Positions 25,925-33,900 of a stretch of DNA of 64,000 nt are shown here, in pieces. Each line of letters opens with the position of its first letter. Positions within the stretch are counted from its first letter, which is position 1. The DNA is taken from assembly GCA_024233515.1 (NCBI GenBank), contig JACKPO010000005.1:62001-126000 (forward strand), written 5' to 3'. Made by a program: the position numbers and the translations under genes. Under the pieces are notes generated by a model. That model was not told where the DNA came from. It did no database searches and saw only the letters and a program-made list of their open reading frames with translations. This DNA is from Chlamydiales bacterium (GTDB lineage: Bacteria; Chlamydiota; Chlamydiia; Chlamydiales; Simkaniaceae).

Positions 25925-26941
25925 GTGCTAAGAGCTTTTGTTTGGATTGCTTTGTTTGTGGGAGGTTGTAGCGCTGCCTTTGCGGCGGTGCATGGCGCGC
26001 ACAATAATCACATTGCCTTTGAAGGTGATTATGTCGTGATGCGACGGAAAAACTCAACCAATAAGCACCTGGTGAGCGCAGCTGGAGGACCCATCCATTC
26101 TCCTATTCCCATCGATCTTGTGGATCCGGCATGTGCGAAGGAAGTCGGTAAACCTTTTATCGCAACGAGAGATCTTATCCATGACATGGATCACAACAGC
26201 GGCTTTTCTGCTGCAGTGAAGATTTTTCCGAGCATCTATTCCACGTGGGAAGCACGTTACCTTGGAGGGTTTGCATGGACAGGAACAAAGAACAAACAGT
26301 GCTATGAGAACCTCAATCTCGACGGGAATGTTGCTGACTATACACGTGATTATCAATTTGCAACACGCGCTAAAGCAGTCTACCAATCCAGTCTCTATAC
26401 TTACGAGCTCAACTACTGGCACCACATGACGCCCCGATATACCGATCACTTTTCGGTCTCTTGGCTTGCAGGTTTGCGTCATTTCAACATCGACGAGAAG
26501 ATCAAGCTCTACTTCCACAAAGATGAACGAACGAGTCGCTACCGTGCAAAGGTCTATAACGACTCCTTTGGACTTCAGCTTGGAGGTGACATCGAATACA
26601 ACCCTTACCACTTCCTCACTTGGGGGCTCGTCATGAAAGTGGGGGGGCTCTTTAATCGAGATAAAAACAAAACCAAAATGCTCGATGATAACGACACCAT
26701 CGAAATCCGCAACTTCGATAAGAGTGGCTCGAACTTTGCCTACTGCGCAGAAATCTATCCCTTTATCGAACTCCGCCCAACCAAACATTTCTACTTCCAC
26801 CTCAACTACCGCGTCCTCTACGTCGGCGCGATCGCCACGGCGGACAACAATATCGTCTTCCATGGGACAGGGCAGGTCATCGACCACAACGGCCATATCC
26901 TCTACCACGGCGCCACCGGTGGCATCCAATTTAACTTCTAG
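25925..26941 (+). CDS. Outer membrane beta-barrel protein, function unknown
   Basis: 338 residues. GTG start with AAAGGA eight bases upstream; signal peptide about 1-21 (VGGCSAAFA). The mature part alternates aromatic and polar residues in amphipathic strands (YQSSLYTYELNYWHHMTPRY, SVSWLAGLRHFNIDEKI, FYFHLNYRVLYVG) and ends GGIQFNF with a terminal Phe, the form of an outer membrane barrel. It recalls BBP7-type barrels, but I cannot assign a family firmly. It is not an obvious paralogue of the MOMP-like porins. A long antisense frame exists and is rejected. The stop codon lies at the first bases of a 164-bp hairpin element (26940-27103), which may end transcription. Confidence 0.75.
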   Translation: MLRAFVWIALFVGGCSAAFAAVHGAHNNHIAFEGDYVVMRRKNSTNKHLVSAAGGPIHSPIPIDLVDPACAKEVGKPFIATRDLIHDMDHNSGFSAAVKIFPSIYSTWEARYLGGFAWTGTKNKQCYENLNLDGNVADYTRDYQFATRAKAVYQSSLYTYELNYWHHMTPRYTDHFSVSWLAGLRHFNIDEKIKLYFHKDERTSRYRAKVYNDSFGLQLGGDIEYNPYHFLTWGLVMKVGGLFNRDKNKTKMLDDNDTIEIRNFDKSGSNFAYCAEIYPFIELRPTKHFYFHLNYRVLYVGAIATADNNIVFHGTGQVIDHNGHILYHGATGGIQFNF

Positions 26942-27103
26942 GATCGTATTCACAGAGTTTAAGCTCCGCCTTAGCGCAATCTAAGGGGGATTTCTGCGTT
27001 GTCTTCCTTCGACAACCCCATTGGGGGTTGCCTGCATCAGACGCCTTGAACTCCCCTCTTAGATTGCGCTCTTTCAGAGCCCATCCTCTGTGAACACGAT
27101 CCT
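26940..27103. repeat. 164-bp full-length hairpin element (B)
   Basis: Outer arms 26940-26957 and 27086-27103 match at 17 of 18 positions; inner blocks 26973-26985 and 27058-27070 (AGCGCAATCTAAG and complement) are perfect and in the same register; the apex CAACCCC/GGGGTTG is at the exact centre. The element begins inside the stop codon of the barrel gene. It is one of four such elements in the window. Confidence 0.8.
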
Positions 27104-27198
27104 GTTCAAACCATTAAAAATTTTACTTGGTGGGGTGGTCATAGATTGTCATCTTTAACCATCTCTATTTAAGAGTGGTAAATCATAAACATTTTTTA

Positions 27199-27227
27199 TT
27201 GTTTTTTACTGAATTTCTTTTTATACT
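27199..27227 (+). promoter_or_regulatory. Candidate promoter upstream of the 883-codon gene
   Basis: TTGTTT (27199-27204), 17-base spacer, TATACT (27222-27227). A transcript starting near 27234 would have a 33-base leader before the ATG at 27267, with GAGG at 27254-27257. The rest of the 27104-27266 gap shows nothing else. Confidence 0.45.
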
Positions 27228-27266
27228 GACACCCGAAATAAACGAAAAATTTTGAGGTTTTTGGAA

Positions 27267-27344
27267 ATGGGTACCCCAATCAGCTTTTCTGCTGGATTTA
27301 ATCAAATCAGAAATAGCGCCTATCACTTGGTTCAAGCGACCTGA
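27267..27344 (+). CDS. 25-codon open frame: leader peptide or severed N-terminus of the next gene
   Basis: ATG at 27267 with GAGG nine bases upstream and a promoter-like site before it encodes 25 residues (start MGTPISFSAGFNQIR) ending in TGA at 27342-27344. The frame is the same as that of the 883-codon gene starting at 27375, and no other stop separates them. Either this is a translated leader (uORF) or the original gene started here and has acquired a TGA. Confidence 0.35.
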   Translation: MGTPISFSAGFNQIRNSAYHLVQAT

Positions 27345-27374
27345 CGAGCCCCTTTCACAGGAGGGCGCGTTCGG

Positions 27375-30026
27375 ATGGTCTCCATGGGTCTCCCCGTCCT
27401 ATTCCTCACAGTAGGAGTGGGAGCTGTTATTTGGGGGGTTGCTAGTGCCATTATAAGACGGATGGGAAATGCCTGGGCAAACCGCTCAACCCCACAAGAA
27501 CGTGTAGTCGTCGAAGTTCACCATTATTATGGTCACATCCCGCCTGTTAAAAAGGAAGCAGATGCTACAGAAAATGGTGAAGACACCAGAATCAAAAGAG
27601 TTCCACTTCCTGTGGAAGCGGCTAAAGAACGAAACAACGCCTTCGGAAAGCTCATAAAACTGCTCGATGAGATCGTCATTGATCCGTGGGTGCTAAAAAA
27701 TCAAAAACTCCTTGAGAAAGGAAAAAAGATCGATGCTCTTTTCGAAACGATGATTGAATCTCCTGAAGAACTGAGAGCTTTTCTCCGGTCGATGGCGTTG
27801 TGGCAGTTTGGGATTCATTGGAAAAAAGGAGAGGCGCTCTATCTAAAAGGGCAGCTTCCCCCTCCCCCCTCTCTTGAAACCATCGTGAAAGAGATCAAGG
27901 CTCTTGAACTCGAAGAAGCTGTTCAAGCTCGCCTTCTAGAACTTGCATCACCTCTAAAAGAGGGTGAATCTGTTGATAACAAAGTCATCCTCTTTCTAGG
28001 AGAAGCACGACAGGTAAAAAACGGAAAGGGAGAAAAACTTGCAGCTCTTGCGCTCCGCCTAGAGGGAATTTTAACTCAACAGCCCAAAGATGAAGGCGAA
28101 GTTCAACAAGAACAAGCGAAAGCACTGTATACGTTTGCTGCTGGAATGAATGATGTCGTTGCAAACTCTCTCATTCATGTCACGGGAATGATTCAAGGAT
28201 TCCTTAGCTTTGAAAAGAAAACGTCTCCCAAAAAACAAGAAGCTCAACCGGCACCTGCTTTGCCACTTGCTCCTCCAGCTCCTCCACCCTTTCCTACCCC
28301 AAGACGAACCCGTGTCAAAAGAGAAGTCGAAGCTGTCATCAGAGCTGTTTCAAAAGAGCTCCAAGAAAACTATTCGACTCCTCTCTATACAAAACAACGG
28401 GAAGGATGGGAAAGAGTTGCAACAAGGGATCTGGCCGTTGATTCGCCTACGTCACAATTTCTTAATAGCACAATCGATGATACTGCCCTTCTTGCGGCAC
28501 CTGAAACAGAGCATTTACCCACCGACCAACTTTCTGGAGTCTTTTTCCTTCGCGCCATGAAAATGATTGAAGGTAAAAAGGACTTTGCTGGATTCATCCA
28601 AAGAATCCCTGAAAGCCTTCTACACCAAATTCAACCCACCCTTGTGGGGCTGCTTGATCAATCCTTGGGAATGGTTGAAAAAATAAATTTAGAACGGACA
28701 ACCGTTCGAATCTTCGAGTTTGCAGGACAACTTTTGGATTGTTGTGAAGCGGTGAAGGGGTGCGGAGTTGCACCTGCCGACATGACAAGAAGCTTCATGG
28801 GAGCTTCTCCTGCAGAAAATAAACTCATTCCAGCACTTAGAGATGGAGGAGTCGCCGAGGATCGCCTCATCCATCTCTCTTTATTAGCAGGAACCACCCC
28901 TAATAATACAGAGCAAGAAACCGCTATCATTCAAAAGCTCGGCAAAACGGCTCACAAAAATGTCGATCCTAAACACCGAGATCCAGGGCAAGTTGAACGG
29001 GACTGGCTTGAAGATAAACTCACCAAAATAAAACGACTCGTTCGTGAAAATACAACTGATTATAATGGTCAATGGCTAGCCACCCTTTTAACAAAGCGAG
29101 GAATGGAATCCCAGGCAGGGTGGATTACAGCCCTTTTATCCGCTAAAGATCGAGTCCAAGCTTTTTTCCCTTTTCTAGCAAAAGTCTTTGAATTCCTCAT
29201 GCTTGGGGCGCAAGGACTCATTGAAAAAGAGGGGATTGCTGGGGTTCAAAAAGCTCTTGATGAATTTACCTCTCCTGGCCCTTTAAGTACCTTCATCGCT
29301 GCGACAATGATGAAGTCATTCCTCAACTTATCAACAACCAATGCTGATTGGGACAAGAAACGTCTTTTCCTTCAAAAAGTCTACCAGTATTTATCACCAA
29401 AAGAACAAGCGCTGATCGATACTCATCTAAAATACCTTTATAAAGATGATAAATTAGAACAAAGAACTGCAGACCTAAAGGGAGGCTCACCGAGCCCAGC
29501 TCAAGAGCTCATAACTGAAGAAGCCACATATCATACAGCGCTTGCAGAGCTTGAAAAAGCCAATGAAGAACTCAAAAAAATGCCCGAGACAAATAAGGAG
29601 AAAATCCAAGAGCTAGAACGTGCCTACCACGATCTGAAAAAAAACCTTGGACTCAAACAATTTGAACGGGTGAAAGGACTTGTCCTCTTCGTTGCCGATC
29701 ACCACCTTAAACCGATCTTTGACTTCACAGGAGGAGGAGCGGTTCTCACCGCGATCATGACAGTGATCCAAGAAGCCTTTAACCTTCTCCGCTACAAAAA
29801 AGTCGTCAAACACCTCATCTTTACTGGAGTTGATCTCCTTATCAAGGAGCTAGAGATCACGAGTGGGTTAAAACCTGCAGATGAGGACACCTTCCATCCT
29901 CAAACTTACGATCAAGAGATTCCCTCTATTTTTGAGATCGCCGAAAAACATAAACTGGATGAAAATCTCATGGGACGGGTTGCAACCTTCGCTTCAAATT
30001 GTAACCGGCATGGAATGGCTGGTTAG
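27375..30026 (+). CDS. Large hypothetical protein, C-terminus cut by an in-frame TAG
   Basis: 883 residues of unknown family. An N-terminal membrane segment (about 5-26, PVLFLTVGVGAVIWGVAS) is followed by a charged, mostly helical protein; a Pro-rich stretch lies at about 290-316 (ALPLAPPAPPPFPTPRR), and late helices at about 705-755 (AELEKANEELKKM) look coiled-coil-like. GGAGG lies ten bases before the ATG. The frame stays open and plausible for 89 codons beyond the TAG at 30024-30026, so the gene probably once reached 30296. Together with the 1621-residue protein downstream it may belong to a class of large chlamydial effector-like or structural proteins, but nothing proves this. Confidence 0.65.
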   Translation: MVSMGLPVLFLTVGVGAVIWGVASAIIRRMGNAWANRSTPQERVVVEVHHYYGHIPPVKKEADATENGEDTRIKRVPLPVEAAKERNNAFGKLIKLLDEIVIDPWVLKNQKLLEKGKKIDALFETMIESPEELRAFLRSMALWQFGIHWKKGEALYLKGQLPPPPSLETIVKEIKALELEEAVQARLLELASPLKEGESVDNKVILFLGEARQVKNGKGEKLAALALRLEGILTQQPKDEGEVQQEQAKALYTFAAGMNDVVANSLIHVTGMIQGFLSFEKKTSPKKQEAQPAPALPLAPPAPPPFPTPRRTRVKREVEAVIRAVSKELQENYSTPLYTKQREGWERVATRDLAVDSPTSQFLNSTIDDTALLAAPETEHLPTDQLSGVFFLRAMKMIEGKKDFAGFIQRIPESLLHQIQPTLVGLLDQSLGMVEKINLERTTVRIFEFAGQLLDCCEAVKGCGVAPADMTRSFMGASPAENKLIPALRDGGVAEDRLIHLSLLAGTTPNNTEQETAIIQKLGKTAHKNVDPKHRDPGQVERDWLEDKLTKIKRLVRENTTDYNGQWLATLLTKRGMESQAGWITALLSAKDRVQAFFPFLAKVFEFLMLGAQGLIEKEGIAGVQKALDEFTSPGPLSTFIAATMMKSFLNLSTTNADWDKKRLFLQKVYQYLSPKEQALIDTHLKYLYKDDKLEQRTADLKGGSPSPAQELITEEATYHTALAELEKANEELKKMPETNKEKIQELERAYHDLKKNLGLKQFERVKGLVLFVADHHLKPIFDFTGGGAVLTAIMTVIQEAFNLLRYKKVVKHLIFTGVDLLIKELEITSGLKPADEDTFHPQTYDQEIPSIFEIAEKHKLDENLMGRVATFASNCNRHGMAG

Positions 30027-30296
30027 CTTGCCTCGTTTAACTATGCCGCTTCAAATTGGAGCGGCCCTGCCATCTGGAGAGTCATTAAAGGAGAATTCAA
30101 TGAAAATGCCCGCATTACCTCACAAGGTGTGTCTACAAAGATTGCGAAAGAACTCTTTGATTTCGGAAAAGATCCTAACGGTCTCTCTCCCATCATCGTT
30201 GAAGCGCTCACAGAGCATGTGGCCGATCCACGCCCTAAACCACCAGCTCCTTCCACTGTACCACCCGTAGAAGAAACGGATGATCGTGATAAGTAG
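30027..30296 (+). pseudogene. In-frame continuation of the 883-codon gene after a TAG stop
   Basis: The same frame continues from the TAG through 89 sense codons (LASFNYAASNWSGPAIW..., ending Pro-rich PPAPSTVPPVEETDDRDK) to a second TAG at 30294-30296. The composition matches the body of the gene, including an acidic end. It may be the severed C-terminus of a pseudogene, a readthrough product, or the result of a base-call error. Confidence 0.6.
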
Positions 30297-30299
30297 TGC

Positions 30300-30911
30300 T
30301 TATCTAAGGAGGTTTTCGTATCGCTTGAGGGCGGTGCGGAGAGCGCTCTCTGCGTCGAGATCTTTTTGCTCCGCTTGGATCACGAGATCAAGAAGCTCAT
30401 CACCAAGGGTAATCTCTGCAGAGGCTTTGTCTTCCTTGGCTGGAAGATCAAGGTTGGACCGGAGAATTTTCGAGATCACCTTTTGTGCACGAGCAAGGCC
30501 GGTGAGGGTTTTAGGGATCCCTTCAAGGGGCGACTTCCGGTGTTTCTTCTCTTCCTTTTTCACCCGTTCCCAGTGATGGACCACCTCGTCGGGGGTTTTT
30601 GCTTCGGCATCGCCAAAGACATGGGGATGGCGCCGAACGAGTTTTTCCGCAACCGTTGTAATGATTTCTTTAAGGGTGTAGCGGTTTGACTTTTCGCCAA
30701 GCTTGGCAAAAAAAAGAATTTGAAAGAGGAGATCGCCCAGCTCCTCAGCCATCCCTTTGGCATCATCGTCATCAATCGCATCGAGAAGCTCATGAACCTC
30801 CTCAAGAACGTGAGGGCGAAGGCTTTGGAATGTTTGCTTCTTATCCCATGGGCACCCATTGGGGCCATGGAGGCAGTCTGCAATGTCAATAAGTTCATCA
30901 AATTCTCTCAT
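30300..30911 (-). CDS. mazG: Nucleoside triphosphate pyrophosphohydrolase MazG
   Basis: 203 residues from the ATG at 30911. The N-terminal MazG domain has CPWDKKQTFQSLRPHVLEE and EELGDLLFQILFF (EExxD-type metal site), and the second, weaker domain follows GLARAQKVISKI (about 150 on). It hydrolyses NTPs to NMP and pyrophosphate, a house-cleaning role. The frame opens upstream at a TTG (30932), but MREFDELIDIADCL is the usual N-terminus. The ATG has no Shine-Dalgarno; a TATTAT lies eight bases upstream (see promoter), so it is probably leaderless. The stop is four bases from the end of the interrupted gene on the other strand. Confidence 0.92.
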   Translation of the reverse strand: MREFDELIDIADCLHGPNGCPWDKKQTFQSLRPHVLEEVHELLDAIDDDDAKGMAEELGDLLFQILFFAKLGEKSNRYTLKEIITTVAEKLVRRHPHVFGDAEAKTPDEVVHHWERVKKEEKKHRKSPLEGIPKTLTGLARAQKVISKILRSNLDLPAKEDKASAEITLGDELLDLVIQAEQKDLDAESALRTALKRYENLLR

Positions 30912-30919
30912 CGCCCAAA

Positions 30920-30949
30920 ATAATAGCATCAAAAGATTGTGTTATTCAA
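30920..30949 (-). promoter_or_regulatory. Candidate mazG promoter (leaderless arrangement)
   Basis: On the minus strand: TTGAAT (30949-30944), 18-base spacer, TATTAT (30925-30920), then eight bases to the mazG ATG. It overlaps the promoter of the divergent 1621-residue gene. Confidence 0.45.
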
Positions 30950-30965
30950 CAAAATTCTCTATAAT
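30937..30965 (+). promoter_or_regulatory. Candidate promoter of the 1621-residue gene
   Basis: TTGTGT (30937-30942), 17-base spacer, consensus TATAAT (30960-30965). The expected start near 30972 leaves about 22 bases of leader containing AAGAAGG before the ATG at 30995. Confidence 0.55.
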
Positions 30966-30994
30966 GGCGCCCCAAAATAACAAGAAGGTTGGTC

Positions 30995-33900
30995 ATGTCA
31001 TCGTTTACTGCTGTTAGAGTTGCCGAAAACCCACACCGCTACGGAAATCCAGACGCTTACACCCCTTCTCTCATCAAAGTTCTTCCTTGGCCAGTTCTTG
31101 ATATCCTCGATGTTTTTAGAGGAATTACGTATGAAAAAGACCATGTTGATCAAGATAGCAACCCGACACTTGGTCAAATCATCACTTTGTCCGCTCGTCT
31201 CATACAGCATTATGACGAGCATGTTCGCTTAGATACAGATGCTTTGGGAGAAATCATTCAACTTTTAAGCAGCGTTGAGAAGGAAGAAGACCCCTTAAAG
31301 ATTTTTTATCCTCAACTTGCTGCTAGAACAGCAACAAGTACTTTTGAAGCGCAGCGAAGGGAGGAGGAAGAACGTATTCGCCAGGCGCAAGAGAGTGCTA
31401 GAGGTGAAGCAGCCGCTTACAAGGAAACAGCAAAGGGACTATTAACGCTCCTTGAAACGGCCCACGCTCCTGGGATGGGTCCTAAAGATTCTAAGGTCAT
31501 CGAAGAGGTGAAGGCCTTCTCTCAGATGTGTGAAAAAGCCGTTCACGAACAGAAAGGGCTCCTTGCGAGAGGAATGAGCGTCGCCTCTAAGCAGGTGATG
31601 GCAACGATTGAAAAAATGCGGGAAGCCTACTTCCCCAAAAAATCTCCCTCAAAAGGAACAGGAGTGGTCGCTGGCCACCATCCTCTAGTGGAGCTCTTGA
31701 CCCTCATCTCAGATCATTCTTTTTCATCAGGAGTAGAAAAAGAAGCGAAGATTAAAGACGCTCTCCCCCGACTCGAGCAGTATGACAGTAGCTTCACAGG
31801 GATCAAACAGTTTGTAGAGGCGCGCGTTCCTCCCCCTTACCGTGATTTAGAGGGGCTTCGAAGAGCCCTCCATCTTTTCTTAATGGATCGATTTATCTCT
31901 AAAATGAATCCTCATGAGTATCTGCAGGATGCTCTCCTGCGTATCTATTCTCTTGCCTGCCACCTCGTCGATGATCCTCTCCTTCGCAACGTCTCAGAAG
32001 TAACAGAACTCGAATGGGTCATCTCCCAAATTCAAGATCCAGATGTAGAAACAGATCATGCTATCGAGATGGTCCGTGCACAATTTGCATATGACCGCGC
32101 CTTAATGGCTCTCTATGAGGCCGCTTTAGATGCACCAGATCTCGACCTTCAAGAAAAAAAACCACCTCCACTAAGAGCATCTGACGCTGATAAGCTTCAA
32201 TGGGCCAGCCGTACACTTGGAAATACCACCCTTGAAGCAAAGTGTCCCCGCGAGGTCACAGAAGCAAAAAGATTGAAAGAGGAACGGATAAACGGAAAGA
32301 GTGCTAAAGCAATTCAGATCTCTCAGATTGAAAAAAAAGTTGAATGGGCAAAAGCTCATTTAAAAGCGACCTGGGCTTTGCAGCATGGGGTCAACATGCG
32401 ATATGAGGATCAAGGACTCAAAGATGTGCAGGGACTTTACCAAAGATTAATCAAGCAAATCGAAGCTCGACAAGACCTTTTAAGAACAATCGTTCAAACT
32501 GCAACATCCATTTCCGAGTGCCATGTGAACGAAGACTCCCGACCTGAAGAGATTGAAGAATGGTTAAAACAGGTGAATCTCTCCAATTATCGGAAACATC
32601 GAGAGTTTGTTCGCCTCGTGATGCGTGCCCGAGGAGAGGTCAAAGATCCCCATGAAACCGATCGTGATTTGCTTGATTTCTGTGTACAAGCCAGGCGTTT
32701 AGGACTGGAGGGGGTTCCTGATGAGCGAACAGAAGAGGGGCATCAAATTCTTTGGGCGAAGCGGGTTATCGACGGCGAGATTGCGTGCGAAAATGAAACG
32801 TTAACGCAGTTACGAGGTGAGATTCGCGAAGATCTCCATGATCAGTTCATTGCTAGTTTGGTCTACACTCATGGAAGGCTACGGCGCGATGAAAGTGCTC
32901 AGGATTTCCACACTCCCAAACAAAAGATCGAGTGGGGACAAGGTAAGGTAAAGGAGTGCTTCAAGGCGCTCTTTCGACCGGAAGACAGCAAGGCACTCAA
33001 GGGAGCTGAGCTTGTTTGGATGGCAACAGCTCATTACCAGCAGTTGCAGGAACTGGATCGGATTCGTGTGAAGGTGACAACAGGCACCGAAGATGGTCCC
33101 CTTCCGATTGAAGACATTTTGCTCAACTTGAATGAGGTGATCCACGCACTTGAAATCAACCGCGATCTGATCGGAAAAGATCAGGCAGAAAAACTCACGA
33201 AGGAACTTGTAGAACCGATCCTAGATTGGATGACACTTTCCCACGCGTTTTGTCGCCATGAAAAGGGCAATGCGATTGAGGAGAAAGAGGTGGATGAACT
33301 TTTTGAGCCAATCTTTCGCGATATTCGAGCTGAAAATTATCTCGATGCCTTCAAGCAACTGAAGGTGCTCCTTGAAAAGAGTCCCCTGTTAACAAAAAAA
33401 CTTCTGGAGAAAACACCCACCGAGCATTTAGATGGATTAGGCCATGCCTTCAACCTTTTTCTTAAAGAGAAACCCCCACAAAAAATCTCAGATGCCCATC
33501 GACAGATCCTCGCTACGTTGGGCCTTCAAGAAAATACCCCGGTAACAGACCAGGTCTTATCTAATGGAGTGGAACTCCAGAGAACCACATTGGTCTCCAA
33601 TGTCCTTGTTCTTTTGAGTTACAAGTTTCTCAACATCATTTTTAAAGGTTGGGGACAAAGGAAACCGGAAATCGCGCAAGATTATAAAAAGTATCGTGAA
33701 GCGATGGACGCCATTGCAAGAGACAATTTCAATTCTGACAACGTTGAAGCAGCCATGAATGTCCTTTTAGAGGGAAGTCCCTTATCAACTGAAGAAAAAG
33801 CGCAGTGTATTAGAAATGTACGCGACACCATTAACGAACTCAAAATCAGTTACGCGAGTACGTTAGGGACCCCTGCTGGAAACAAAACTATCCTCATCAA

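Noticed and set aside
25791..26057. N-terminal extension of ATPase 2 up to 26057
   Set aside because: It translates the palindrome and the antisense of the barrel gene and precedes the normal family N-terminus; no ribosome site.
26054..26953. 299-codon minus-strand open frame
   Set aside because: Complement of the beta-barrel gene 25925-26941, which has a signal peptide, ribosome site and terminal Phe; the antisense product is low-complexity Val/Asp-rich.
29881..30270. 129-codon plus-strand frame at the end of the 883-codon gene
   Set aside because: It lies in another frame than the one that continues plausibly after the TAG; its product is Leu/Pro-rich with no structure of its own.
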